Positions 24,892 through 35,404 of a stretch of DNA of 52,797 nt are shown in pieces. This DNA comes from Sphingobium sp. Ant17 (GTDB lineage: Bacteria > Pseudomonadota > Alphaproteobacteria > Sphingomonadales > Sphingomonadaceae). The DNA lies in NCBI RefSeq assembly GCF_000588875.1, contig NZ_JEMV01000008.1, positions 1 through 52,797 on the forward strand, written 5' to 3'. Under the pieces are notes generated by a model that ran no database searches, was not told where the DNA came from, and saw nothing but the letters and a program-made list of their open reading frames with translations. Numbering within the stretch: the first letter of the stretch is position 1; each line of letters opens with the position of its first letter. The translations under genes and the position numbers were made by a program.

Positions 24892-27863
24892 TCAACCCGA
24901 TCCGCCTCAAGGGGAAGCCCGCCAACATCGCCAGATATTACACTGTGGGAGACTATTATACGAAAGGCACCGACGAGCATTCCGAATGGGGTGGCAAGGT
25001 TGCCGCCGAACTCGGCCTCGAAGGCAAGGTCGATCCAGCCGTTTTCAAGGAATTGCTAGCCGGCAACGTTGACGACCAGCAACTGGGGCGCCGCCGCTCA
25101 AACGGCGAAATTCAGCATCATCCCGGCTGGGACTTCGCGGTCAACGCGCCCAAGTCCGTGTCGATCATGGCGCTTGTGGCCGGCGATGACCGGATTGTCC
25201 AGGCGCATGAAGAGGCGGTCGGCGTCGCGCTCTCCTATCTCGAGGAGCACGCAACGATGCGCCACCGCGTCAACGGTGAGGTCACCGAGAAAACGACCGG
25301 GCGGCTGATCTACGCGCGCTTCACGGAGCATGCGTCGCGCGAGCTTGACCCTCATCTCCATACCCATGTCGTCGTCATGAACATCACCGACGAGCGTGAC
25401 GGCTCCCTGAAGGTCAGCCTCGAAACGCGAGTGATGTTTGCCGAGCAGATGGCTGCGGGACAGATCTATCGGAACGAACTGGCGCACCTCCTCAAGGAGC
25501 TTGGCTATGAAGTCGAGTTCGATCCCCGGCGCGGCCTCTTCGAAATCAAGGGCGTCCGCAAGGATTTGATCACCGACATGTCCCAGCGCGCCGAGCAGAT
25601 CGACGCGCACGCGAAGGAACATGGCCTGACCGGGCAGGCGGCGCGGCAACAGGCCTTCTACCTCACGCGCGGTCCCAAGCAGAAGGTGTCGCTGGAAGAC
25701 CTGCATCAGAAATGGGATGTCCGGCTTGGTCTCCATGCCGAGGCGGTAAAAAAGACCAGGACGACCGCAGAGGAGGTCGGGGAGCGCAAGCTCGACGTCG
25801 AACCTCAAACGGCGGCGCGAGCGATGCTGTTCGGTATCCGACAATCCGAGGGCAAGGAGGCGGTCAACAACCTCGGACGGTTACTGCAGACGGCTTTAGC
25901 CTCCCATGTGGGCGAGGTTCGACTCTCCGACATCCACCCCGTCGCGGAGGAACATCAGGCGCGCGCGAAATTGTTGGAGACCCGGCATCGCACTGGTGAC
26001 GAAATCCATACGCGCGGACGCACTACCCGAAAGACGGCCCGCCTGGAGCTGGCCTTGTCGGATCATCTTGCGCTTGCCCTCAATGATGCGCGGCCCCTCG
26101 CGACGGTCGAAGCCCTCCGTGACGCCGGCATCGCCCGCAATCTCAAGCCCGAGCAAAGAACGGCGCTTCTGCATGTAGGAACTACCCACCACAGGGTTGT
26201 CGCCGTGCACGGCGTTGCCGGCTCCGGCAAATCGACGATTATAGGCGCATTGCGCGAGGCGGTCGGGGAAGACGCGACCCTGATCGCACTCGCTCCCACC
26301 TCGTCGGCGGCCGCTGAGCTGGGTCAAAAGGCCAATATCGAGTCGCGCACCGTCGCAAGTCTGCTTGCCACCGGCGGAGCAAAGCTCGGCGACAGCCATG
26401 TCCTGGTGATTGACGAGGCTGGCCAGCTTGGCAACCGCCAAGCGACCCGGCTGCTCGATATCAGCCGAACCACCGGAGCCCGCCTCATCCTGCTTGGAGA
26501 CACGCGGCAAACGGGAGCGATCGAGCAGGGCAAGCCCTTCTGGCTGATGATGCGCTTGGGAATGCCAACGGCGGAGCTGAAGGATCCAGTCCGTCAGCAG
26601 GACGAGAGGATCATGCAGGCCGTCCGGCTGGCCCGTCTCCAGAACTATGAGGGCTCCCTAAAGGCGCTTGAGGCCGTAACAACCGGAGAGAACACCGAGA
26701 AGCTTGCGGAGTGGCTGGTCGCCGACTGGACAAGGCTCAGTCCCGAACAGCGCGCGAAGACCAATATCCTCGTGCTCGATAACGCGAGCCGTCTGATCGT
26801 CAACACCAAGGTCCGTGAGACGCTGAAGACCGAAGGCGCCATCGCGGCCGAAGAAGCCCGGCTTTCGATCCTTTCGCCCTCGGGGATGACCGACCAGGAG
26901 AAACATTTCGCGCGTTTCTATTCCCGGGGTCAGGTCGTGGTGTTCTCCCGCGACAATGCCAACCTCGGGATCGCCCGCGACGCAGAATACAAGGTGATCG
27001 GCATCGGACGCGACGCGCGTGGGCGCCAGACAATCGTCCTGATGGATGAGAATGGCCGGACCATCCAGTGGGACCCTCGCCTGGGTCGGGCCTCCCAGAT
27101 CAATGTGTTCAGGGAAGAGAATCGCGAACTTGCCGCCGGCGACCGGATCCAGTGGCGTCTGGCTAACCGGGACCTCGACCTCAAGAATGCCGAGCGCGGC
27201 ACCGTGGAGCGCCTCGACGGCACGCTCGCCACGATTCGTTGGGATCGGGACGGCAGGATCCAGGAGATCGACCTGTCCCGGCACAAGAACTGGGACCATG
27301 GCTATGGCGAAACCGTTTATTCCGCGCAGTCCAAGACTTACGATCGGGTCTATGTTCTCGCTCCGGTGAACTCACCGCTGGTCACCGGCCAGAATTACTA
27401 CACGGCCATCACCCGCGCGAGGTTTGGCGCGAAGCTCTGGACGGAGAACCGGAGGCGGCTGGTCGAAAAGCTGAAACAGCGCTCGGGCGAAAAAACCTCC
27501 TCGCTACAGGGCTTGGGGCGGATCGAACGGGACAGTGTGAAGGGCCGGTCGGCCCGCCACGCCGATCGCTGGGACAGACTCCGCGACGAACAACGCGCCG
27601 ACCGCGAGGAGCGTAAGGACAAGCCGGCGGCGCAACGTGAATCTGCAGAGAGTGCAAAGCCCAGTGGCTTGGCTGAGCGCATCGCCGATCGCGCGTTGTC
27701 GGCTGCGTCCTTCATGGACCGGTGGGTCGTATCCCTACTCGACCGAAGTTCCCATCGAGGCGATGACCGGGACGATGGGCGCGCCGCCGCGACGGCGCCC
27801 CAGCCGGCTCCCGAACCTGCCCATGCTCCTTCCCAGGATCACGGAGGCGGTCATGATCGCTGA
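24888..27863 (+). CDS. TrwC/TraI-type (MobF) conjugative relaxase-helicase
   Basis: A 991-residue protein. The N-terminal relaxase domain has the catalytic tyrosines in ARYYTVGDYYTKG (Tyr17/18 and 23/24), HPGWDFAVNAPKSVSIMAL, and the metal-binding triad DPHLHTHVVVMNIT (His156, 158, 160). The C-terminal half is an SF1 helicase of the RecD/TraI type with Walker A GVAGSGKST (about 442) and VLVIDEAGQLG; the end holds an YYTAITRAR helicase motif VI. The tail is charged. It nicks oriT and unwinds DNA for transfer. The order RHH-coupling protein-relaxase and the overlapping starts match R388. ATG 24888 has GCGAGG upstream and overlaps the corrected coupling-protein stop. Confidence 0.95.
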   Translation: MINPIRLKGKPANIARYYTVGDYYTKGTDEHSEWGGKVAAELGLEGKVDPAVFKELLAGNVDDQQLGRRRSNGEIQHHPGWDFAVNAPKSVSIMALVAGDDRIVQAHEEAVGVALSYLEEHATMRHRVNGEVTEKTTGRLIYARFTEHASRELDPHLHTHVVVMNITDERDGSLKVSLETRVMFAEQMAAGQIYRNELAHLLKELGYEVEFDPRRGLFEIKGVRKDLITDMSQRAEQIDAHAKEHGLTGQAARQQAFYLTRGPKQKVSLEDLHQKWDVRLGLHAEAVKKTRTTAEEVGERKLDVEPQTAARAMLFGIRQSEGKEAVNNLGRLLQTALASHVGEVRLSDIHPVAEEHQARAKLLETRHRTGDEIHTRGRTTRKTARLELALSDHLALALNDARPLATVEALRDAGIARNLKPEQRTALLHVGTTHHRVVAVHGVAGSGKSTIIGALREAVGEDATLIALAPTSSAAAELGQKANIESRTVASLLATGGAKLGDSHVLVIDEAGQLGNRQATRLLDISRTTGARLILLGDTRQTGAIEQGKPFWLMMRLGMPTAELKDPVRQQDERIMQAVRLARLQNYEGSLKALEAVTTGENTEKLAEWLVADWTRLSPEQRAKTNILVLDNASRLIVNTKVRETLKTEGAIAAEEARLSILSPSGMTDQEKHFARFYSRGQVVVFSRDNANLGIARDAEYKVIGIGRDARGRQTIVLMDENGRTIQWDPRLGRASQINVFREENRELAAGDRIQWRLANRDLDLKNAERGTVERLDGTLATIRWDRDGRIQEIDLSRHKNWDHGYGETVYSAQSKTYDRVYVLAPVNSPLVTGQNYYTAITRARFGAKLWTENRRRLVEKLKQRSGEKTSSLQGLGRIERDSVKGRSARHADRWDRLRDEQRADREERKDKPAAQRESAESAKPSGLAERIADRALSAASFMDRWVVSLLDRSSHRGDDRDDGRAAATAPQPAPEPAHAPSQDHGGGHDR

Positions 27864-28401
27864 TGGGGCCATATGGCTTGTTGTCGTCGGGGCTGTGCTC
27901 CTTTTCTGGTTCCTTCGTGGTTTCCGCATTCCGGTCAAACACAGATGGCGACGTCGACAGGCACGCATCATGTGCCGGCAATTGCAGGGCCGCGATCGAT
28001 CCCAGCCTCCGGCAGTTGTTTTCGCCCGGTTGCGCCGCATGGATCCCTTGGCTTTCGAGGAACTGCTTCTGGAATGTTTTGAGCGTCGCGCGATCGAAGT
28101 GGTCCGAAACCAGCGCTACACCGGCGATGGAGGTATTGATGGGAAGGTAAGAATCTGCGGTTGGGTCTGGCTCGCCCAGGCAAAGCGCTACACAGATACG
28201 ATACGGCCCGAACATGTTGATGCGTTCGCGCAGCTATGTGCCGCAAAGAGTATGCCGGGGCTTTTCATTCACACTGGACGAACCGGACCATCGACCCGAA
28301 CGCTGCTTAATCGTCATCCTCATATCCAGATCATATCTGGTGACCAGCTTCTTGCCCTCATTCGCGATGAACCCGTCTTGGTCAGGGGGAAGCGCATATG
28401 A
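27853..28401 (+). CDS. Membrane-anchored Mrr-like restriction endonuclease
   Basis: ATG 27853 with GGAGG five bases upstream lies inside the last codons of the relaxase gene. The 182-residue product starts with a membrane helix (AIWLVVVGAVLLFWFLRG, about 6-23), followed by a PD-(D/E)xK fold of the Mrr_cat type: LAFEELLLECFERR, YTGDGGIDGKV and LAQAKRYTD supply the E, D and QxK residues. Similar nuclease genes are constant neighbours of MobF relaxases in sphingomonad elements. It may process DNA during transfer or attack incoming DNA at the membrane; the substrate is unknown. Confidence 0.82.
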   Translation: MIADGAIWLVVVGAVLLFWFLRGFRIPVKHRWRRRQARIMCRQLQGRDRSQPPAVVFARLRRMDPLAFEELLLECFERRAIEVVRNQRYTGDGGIDGKVRICGWVWLAQAKRYTDTIRPEHVDAFAQLCAAKSMPGLFIHTGRTGPSTRTLLNRHPHIQIISGDQLLALIRDEPVLVRGKRI

Positions 28402-28946
28402 GACTCCCCATTTCGCGCCCTCGCTGGCGGCCGGGCCCCTATGCCTTGCCGGCGCTCGTAGCGGGCCTCGTCCTACTATCCGGTTCAGCTGTAGCGGACT
28501 CTCGTCCGGTCAGGTCTGCCACCGGGGAACGTGAGATCGCCCGATGTATTCAATTCGCGTCGGCGGGCAGATCATGGCTCGAAAAAACGCTCTGGGGTCT
28601 GCGTGATCAGGAGGCCGGATGGATCGGTGCTGAGGTTCCGAACAGCAACGGCAGTCACGATCTTGGGCCGCTACAAGTCAATAGCTTCTGGGTGCCAAGA
28701 CTTGCTACGCTTTCTCAGCGTTCGCCCGCACAGGTACGTGCCTGGTTGATCAACGATCCGTGCTTCAACGTACAGGCTGCCCGGTGGATTTTCCTGTCGG
28801 GGTTGGCCGTCACGGGTGATTTTTGGCGGGCGGTTGGAGCCTATCACAGTCCAACGACCTGGCGACAACGACGCTACGCGCTTGCAGTAGCAGGGCATCT
28901 GCGACGTCGCTACGGGCCAAACACGTTCCGGGCAGTCGAGCCATGA
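28398..28946 (+). CDS. Lytic transglycosylase, VirB1-like
   Basis: The 182-residue protein has an N-terminal signal sequence (LPALVAGLVLLSGSAVA, about 17-33) and an SLT-type domain: LRDQEAGW with the catalytic Glu, SNGSHDLGPLQVNSFWV and GAYHSP. It would open the peptidoglycan for a transfer channel in the periplasm. The start overlaps the stop of the nuclease gene (ATGA). It is the only type IV secretion component besides the coupling protein in the window; the channel genes are not here. Confidence 0.85.
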   Translation: MRLPISRPRWRPGPYALPALVAGLVLLSGSAVADSRPVRSATGEREIARCIQFASAGRSWLEKTLWGLRDQEAGWIGAEVPNSNGSHDLGPLQVNSFWVPRLATLSQRSPAQVRAWLINDPCFNVQAARWIFLSGLAVTGDFWRAVGAYHSPTTWRQRRYALAVAGHLRRRYGPNTFRAVEP

Positions 28947-28992
28947 TCTTACCAACACTGATTTTCGACATCATGTCGGCAGGCAGGCATTT

Positions 28993-29199
28993 GTGAAAAA
29001 ACTGAATATCGAGAGAATGGCCCAATCCGTAGAGCCATTGGCCGTCCGCATACCCCTTGCGGCCCAAATGTTGGGTATCGGCAAATCGACGCTATACGAG
29101 ATGATTGCTTCGGGAGAGATTGAGACCATCAAGGTCGGTAGATCGACCCTCGTCCCAACCGATAGTCTGCGCGCATTCCTCGCACGGAGGCGAAAGTAG
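28993..29199 (+). CDS. Excisionase/AlpA-type HTH protein
   Basis: The protein reads from GTG 28993 (MKKLNIERMAQS) or from ATG 29017 (MAQSVEPLAVRIPLAAQMLG). The core, AAQMLGIGKSTLYEMIASGE followed by KVGRSTLVPTDSLRAFL, is the winged HTH_17 pattern of excisionase-family proteins that read 'helix-turn-helix domain, excisionase family'. It is the last gene before the tRNA-Lys attachment site, with a repeat cluster between them, so it likely bends DNA for excision or regulates the integrase. 68 residues is normal for the family. Confidence 0.8.
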   Translation: MKKLNIERMAQSVEPLAVRIPLAAQMLGIGKSTLYEMIASGEIETIKVGRSTLVPTDSLRAFLARRRK

Positions 29200-29264
29200 G
29201 TCGGCACAATCGAATCTCGGCTCCGTCCTTGACCATCCTCATCCACCAATGATCACCGTTCCGG

Positions 29265-29303
29265 TGACACCCATATGGCACCCATAGTGACACCCGGGTG
29301 TCA
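29265..29303. repeat. Tandem TGACACCC repeats with 16-bp palindrome at the element end
   Basis: TGACACCCATA (29265-29275), TGGCACCCATA (29276-29286) and TGACACCCGG (29288-29297) are near-regular tandem copies. The last is half of the perfect palindrome TGACACCCGGGTGTCA (29288-29303). Position, 55 bp from the tRNA 3' end and next to the excisionase-like gene, suggests integrase arm-type or Xis binding sites. Confidence 0.7.
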
Positions 29304-29358
29304 GGAGCCAAAATGGAAACCTGAACCTATCTCTAAGTGGTTGATTTCATTGAAAATA

Positions 29359-29434
<76 letters not shown>

Positions 29435-29580
29435 ACACCGGCATCGGACTGTCTAGAAGAGCCAGTGTCCGTTGGCGTGGGCGGGCAATTAGCAGCGTCA
29501 GCCGGATTCGCAAACCCTAAATTGCATTGCAGCGCAAAAAGTTGCAGCGATGTGACATTGCCCCAGCGTTGGGGTGCCTA

Positions 29581-30693
29581 TCAGGTCCAGTTTCTATGGC
29601 CGCTGCTGCGCCTGTTGCTGCGGTCGATCGCCATGATGATGCCCACGCACAACATGACCGTCAGCATCGACGACCCGCCGTAGGACATGAAGGGTAGAGG
29701 AATGCCCACTACGGGTGCCAGACCCATCACCATCATAAGGTTGATTGCGACGTAGAAGAAAATCGTCGTGGTCAGACCCGCCGCGACGAGGCGCGCAAAT
29801 TTGTCGGGCGTCCGCATCGCCACCCGCAGGCCCCAGCGGAAGAGCAGCATGAAGGCGCCGATCAGCACGATGCCGCCGACCAGCCCCCATTCCTCCGCCA
29901 TGGTGGCGAAGACGAAATCGGTATGACCTTCGGGCAGATAGTCGAGATGGCTCTGCGAACCCTGAAGGAAGCCTTTGCCCCAGATGCCGCCAGACCCGAT
30001 CGCGATCTTCGACTGGCTGATATGATAGCCGGCACCCAGCGGATCGCTCTCGGGGTCCATGAAGATCAGGACGCGTTTTTGCTGATAGTCGTGCAAGAAG
30101 CTGAAGGCGATCGGGACGATGGCGGCGAGTGTAAGCCCTGCACCCACGAACAGGCGCAGCGGCAGTCCGGCGAGGAACATGACGGTCACGCCGCCGGCCA
30201 GGATCATCGTAGCGGTGCCCAGATCGGGCTGGATGAGCACCATCGACCAGGGCAGGCCGATCAGCAGCAGGGCCGGCCAGATCGCGTTCCACCGGCGTAT
30301 CTCACCGACTGGCAACATCGCGTAAAATTGCGCGACGGCGAGCACGATGATCGGCTTCATGAATTCAGAAGGCTGGAGCAGCATGAAGCCCAGGTTGATC
30401 CAGCGCTGGCTACCGCCCCTGACCCCGCCGATCAGTTCGACCAGGACCAGGGCGACCAACACGCCCCCATAGGCTGGAAACGCGAAACGCGAAAACATCT
30501 CGACCGGAATGCGGCTGAGCACCAGCGCCATGGCGGAGAAGACGCAGAATCGCACTGTCTGGTTGACTGCCCAAGGGAAGATATTGCCGTCCGCCGCGCT
30601 GTAGAGCACCAGCGTACCAAAAGTGGCGATAGCGAGCAGCAAGGCCATAACGCGCCAAGGAAACTGGGTCAGCGGTTGCGGCACGAGGCTCAT
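29581..30693 (-). CDS. rodA: Rod shape-determining peptidoglycan glycosyltransferase RodA
   Basis: The 370-residue SEDS protein has about ten membrane helices and the family signatures: LGTATMILAGG, a large loop with ESDPLGAGYHISQSKIAIGSGG and the downstream PEGHTDFVFATMAEEWGLVGG. The catalytic Asp of SEDS enzymes lies in this loop region. RodA polymerises lipid II glycan strands with PBP2 in the elongasome. ATG 30693 overlaps the mrdA stop (ATGA-type), at the end of the mreBCD-mrdA-rodA operon. The stop lies about 150 bp from the tRNA-Lys gene on the same strand. Confidence 0.95.
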   Translation of the reverse strand: MSLVPQPLTQFPWRVMALLLAIATFGTLVLYSAADGNIFPWAVNQTVRFCVFSAMALVLSRIPVEMFSRFAFPAYGGVLVALVLVELIGGVRGGSQRWINLGFMLLQPSEFMKPIIVLAVAQFYAMLPVGEIRRWNAIWPALLLIGLPWSMVLIQPDLGTATMILAGGVTVMFLAGLPLRLFVGAGLTLAAIVPIAFSFLHDYQQKRVLIFMDPESDPLGAGYHISQSKIAIGSGGIWGKGFLQGSQSHLDYLPEGHTDFVFATMAEEWGLVGGIVLIGAFMLLFRWGLRVAMRTPDKFARLVAAGLTTTIFFYVAINLMMVMGLAPVVGIPLPFMSYGGSSMLTVMLCVGIIMAIDRSNRRSSGHRNWT

Positions 30694-32728
30694 AATGCGT
30701 CGCTCTCGTTGCTCGCAGGCGGGGCGGGGGCTGCTGCCCCATTATCGGGTTCCGCGGCATCGCTGCCATTGGCAGCGGCAGGGGGCGGGACTTCACCCTT
30801 TTCGATTGCGCGCGCGAGGCGGAAGGCTGCCATCTGACCCGCCTGCCGCTCGGTCGGCGTGCCGCCCCAGCCTTTTTCCAGCGTTTCCAGCTTCTCCGTC
30901 GCCTTTTTGGGGTCGAACAAATAGGAGAGGGTATCGCTTGCGATCATCGGGGCATCCTCGTTGCGGATCATATGGCCGCCATGTTCGATGATGCAGGCGA
31001 CGGCGTAGCGCGGATTATCGAATGGCGCGAAACCCTGGAACAGGGCATGATCGCGCAGCTTGAAGGCGAGTGATGCATCGCGCCGCACGCCGCCCCTGCG
31101 CTCCGCCATCGTGATGCGCCGAACCTGTGCGGTGCCGGTCTTGCCGGCGATCAACACGTCGGGAATGGCCATTCGTGCGGCCCCCCCGGTGCCACCGCCA
31201 TTCACCACCGCGCTCATGGCATCGCGGATCACCGCCAGATGCTCGTCCGAGGCGCCGACCGAGGCGGGGGCTGGGCGTTTTGCCCCATGGAGGAAGTTGG
31301 GCATCAACTGCTTACCCGTTGCCAGCCGCGCGGCCATCACCGCCATCTGGAGTGGATTGATGAGCATATAGCCTTGACCGATGGTGGCATTCACCGTGTC
31401 ATAGACTTGCCATTTCTGGTTATATTTCTTCTCTTTCCACGCCGGATCCGGCACGGTGCCGTAGCTCTGGCTGGGGAAGGGCAGGTCGAAGCGTTGGCCC
31501 ATGCCGCATCGCCGCGCCATTTCGGCGATACGGTCCATGCCGACGCGCTGGGCCATTTGATAGAAGTAGATGTCGCAGCTCTGGGCGATCGCGGTTCGCA
31601 TATTGACCGCACCATGACCACGCCGCTTGTGGCAGTGAAACAACGTGTTGCCGACCCGGATGGCACCAGAACAGCCAATGGTCTCCTGTGGCCCGACACC
31701 GGCCTCCAGCAGTGCCAGCGCCACCATCGGTTTGACGGTCGATCCTGGGGGATAAAGCCCCTGCAACGTCTTGTTGCGCAGCGGCACATGGTCGTCCTGC
31801 GACAACATCGCCCATTCCAATTGGCTGATGCCGTCGGAAAAGCTGTTGGGATCGAAACTGGGCATCGACGCCATCGCCAGCACGTCGCCATTGGCGCAGT
31901 CGATCACCACCACCGACCCGCTCTGGGTCGCGAGACGACGGCCCGCATATTCCTGCAGACCCGCGTCGATCGTCAGCTTGATCGGATTGCCCGGCGTGTC
32001 AGGCCGTGTCGTGAGTTCGCGCACGATCTTGCCACGCGCTGTTACCTCTACCCGCTTGGCACCGGGCTTGCCGGTCAGATGCTGGTCGAATGCCTTTTCC
32101 AGTCCGTCTTTGCCGACCTTGAACCCCGGGGTGATCAGCAACGGATCACGCCGTTCCTTGTAATCCTCCGCCGTAGCCGGTCCGACATAGCCGAGCAGAT
32201 GCCCGACCGTCGATCCGGCCGGATAATAGCGCGAAAAGCCTGGCTGGGCGCTACGCCCGGCAGGTCGGGCAGGCGGACGCTGACGGCGGCATATTGTTCA
32301 TAGGTCAGCTTGTCGGATACCTGGACAGGACGGAATCGCGCTGATTTATCGAGTTCCTCGCGAATACGCTCGACCTCGTCCGACTCCAGGCTCAGCAATT
32401 GGGCCAAGTGGCGGATCGTGCCTTCGGCGTCGACCACCCGCTGCGGGATCAGATCGACACGAAAATCGGTGCGATTATTGGCGAGCGGACGGCCATTGCG
32501 ATCGATGATCCAACCCCGACGCGGCGGAATGAGCGTCAGGTTGACCCGATTGCTTTCCGACAGCATCGCATATTTTTCATTCTCCGCGACGCTGATCCAC
32601 GCCATGCGCGCCGCCAGCATGGCACCGAAGCCACCCTGGATCGCGCCCAATACCATCGTCCGTCGGGAAAAGGTGAAGGTCTGGCTGGCTTCGGTCAGGC
32701 TCTTGCGCTTGAGCAAGGGAAATTTCAT
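30690..32728 (-). pseudogene. mrdA: Penicillin-binding protein 2 (elongasome transpeptidase), one apparent frameshift
   Basis: ATG 32728 starts MKFPLLKRKSLTEASQTFTF, with a membrane helix near residue 25, then the PBP dimerisation domain (PPRRGWIIDRNGRPLANN). At about 32245 the frame breaks after LPGVAPSQ; one extra G (GGG for GG) would give GFSRYYPAGSTVGHLLGYVG and an uninterrupted protein of about 680 residues. Transpeptidase motifs follow: YPPGSTVKPM (SxxK), the SCDIYFY segment and AGKTGTAQ (KTG). It crosslinks septum-independent sidewall peptidoglycan with RodA. mrdA is usually essential in rod-shaped bacteria, so I regard the break as probably a sequence error. Its start overlaps the mreD stop. 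Confidence 0.9.
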
Positions 32729-33252
32729 GCCATCACGCGCCAGCGATCGATCCGGGCACATTGCCGGACGATGAAGGGAAATAATAATATCGTCCAGAGC
32801 ATTTGCGGCGCGACCAACAACAACCTCACTTCGCCGCCACCTGTAATCCGCGCAAAAAACAGACCGGTGGCGATGCAGAAGATAATAGCGATAGCCGCAA
32901 TTAGCCAGTCCTGCCGATAACTGCGCCACACCATGCGATGTTCGACGGTATCGATCACCATCAATGTAACTGTCCACAGGAACATGGCCGATCCGATCGG
33001 CTGGCCGCTGACCATGTCGTCAAACAGGCCGAGCGGCAGGCCGATCCAGGCCCGCCACAATTCCGGGCGCAGCAAGCGCCAGGACAGCAGGAGCAGCAGG
33101 CCAAAGGGCGGCATGACCGGCGACTGGGCGATCAGCGGCAAGGCGCTGGCCAGCGATCCGATCATCACGGTTATGACGGGTGTGCCGACCAATCGGAAGC
33201 GCGAGGGGTGCTTGCCAAGGCGCGACACATGGCGAAGATGACGGTCGATCAT
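32725..33252 (-). CDS. mreD: Rod shape-determining membrane protein MreD
   Basis: A 175-residue membrane protein with about five helices (VITVMIGSLASALPLIA, FGLLLLLSWRLL, FLWTVTLMVIDTV, LIAAIAIIFCIATGLFF, MLWTILLFPFIV). The GLPLGLFDDMVSGQPIGSAM loop is typical of MreD. It overlaps mreC by four bases and mrdA by four bases, as in other alphaproteobacteria. It links cytoplasmic MreB to the periplasmic MreC and the synthases. Confidence 0.9.
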   Translation of the reverse strand: MIDRHLRHVSRLGKHPSRFRLVGTPVITVMIGSLASALPLIAQSPVMPPFGLLLLLSWRLLRPELWRAWIGLPLGLFDDMVSGQPIGSAMFLWTVTLMVIDTVEHRMVWRSYRQDWLIAAIAIIFCIATGLFFARITGGGEVRLLLVAPQMLWTILLFPFIVRQCARIDRWRVMA

Positions 33253-34166
33253 GGCATGGCCATATTGCTGGGTGCGGCGTCCTCCGTCGATAGTCCTTCG
33301 TCGGCGGGATCGGGGCGAGTCACGACATCCTCGAACGGCCGTTCGACGACCACCGCATCGACGCGCGACGGGTTGGCGAGGGGGAAGCCCCAGGCGATCT
33401 CGCCCTGGACCCGCACGACCACGGCGACCGGGATATTGGGTTGATAGATGCCACCAATGCCGGATGTGACCAGCAGGTCGCCCGGCTTGAACGGATTGCG
33501 CCCGGCGGACAGCGCGCGGATCTCGACCGATCCGTCACCGGCACCGGTGGAGATGGCCGGAACGCTGTCATTGGCGCGGCGCACCGGCACGATATTGCCG
33601 GTGTCGGTCAGCAGCAGCACTTCGGCAGTGTTGGGGGTGGTGCTATGGACGCGGCCGATCAGCCCTTCGGCCGCGCGCACTGGCATGCCAGGCCGGACGC
33701 TTTGCCAGCGGCCGGCATTGAGGCGCGCGAAGCGACGCGCGCTGGTCGATGAAGAGCTGATGAGCCGTGCGGTCAACAGGCTGCTCTGATCGGCATCGAC
33801 CAGGCGCAGCAGCTTCTTGAGCCGGGCGTTTTCTTGCGCGACCGCCTTCGCCTCGATGATGCGATTGCGATCGGCCTCGACTTGGCGACGCAGCGCGACA
33901 TTCTGCGAACCGGCCCGCCAATAGGCAGCCAGCACTTCGTCCACAGAACTGACGCCACTGACCATATTGCGCAGGCCCGACGAGAGCGGTCGTGTCAATT
34001 CCGCCGTGACCGCGCGCAACCCGGCAAAACCGGTGGGATCGAATATAGCGACAACGATGAGTAACAGCGCCGCAGCCGCGCCGCCGATCGCCACGACATA
34101 GCCGAAGAACAGGCTATATTGCGCCCTTCGGTTGATTCCGGGGCGTAGGCTGGGTGGCCGCGCCAT
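33249..34166 (-). CDS. mreC: Rod shape-determining protein MreC
   Basis: The 305-residue protein has one N-terminal membrane helix (VVAIGGAAAALLLIVVAIF, about 24-42), a coiled-coil stretch (ALRRQVEADRNRIIEAKAVA...NARLKKLL, about 92-123) and a periplasmic double beta-barrel with LIGRVHSTTPNTAEVLLLTD and GDLLVTSGIGGIYQPNIPV. It scaffolds PBP2-RodA. The gene starts 31 bp after mreB and overlaps mreD, so the five genes form one operon read from 35244 to 29581. Confidence 0.93.
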   Translation of the reverse strand: MARPPSLRPGINRRAQYSLFFGYVVAIGGAAAALLLIVVAIFDPTGFAGLRAVTAELTRPLSSGLRNMVSGVSSVDEVLAAYWRAGSQNVALRRQVEADRNRIIEAKAVAQENARLKKLLRLVDADQSSLLTARLISSSSTSARRFARLNAGRWQSVRPGMPVRAAEGLIGRVHSTTPNTAEVLLLTDTGNIVPVRRANDSVPAISTGAGDGSVEIRALSAGRNPFKPGDLLVTSGIGGIYQPNIPVAVVVRVQGEIAWGFPLANPSRVDAVVVERPFEDVVTRPDPADEGLSTEDAAPSNMAMP

Positions 34167-34197
34167 CTACGCGTCCCTTTCGGTCAAGCCCTTTGAA

Positions 34198-35247
<1,050 letters not shown>

Positions 35248-35404
35248 TTATCCTGTATCGCCCGCCGTCCCCACGACGCGACTGGGGGACCGGTCGGAAA
35301 GCTGTTCCATCTGCCTGTATGTCCGTCGCTTCTTGCGCCTTGCAGTGCAAAAAAATCGGGATCGCGGCTCGCGGAAAGCGCTCGCTTGGGCTAGTCCCTA
35401 ATCA

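Noticed and set aside
28947..29358. Integrase gene next to the tRNA attachment site
   Set aside because: The only frame here is a 68-residue excisionase-like HTH protein; no tyrosine-recombinase motif (R...HxxR...Y) is present in the window.
30690..32728. Genuine loss of PBP2 function
   Set aside because: A single G in a GG run accounts for the break, both halves are otherwise perfect, and the gene is normally essential with the rest of the operon intact.
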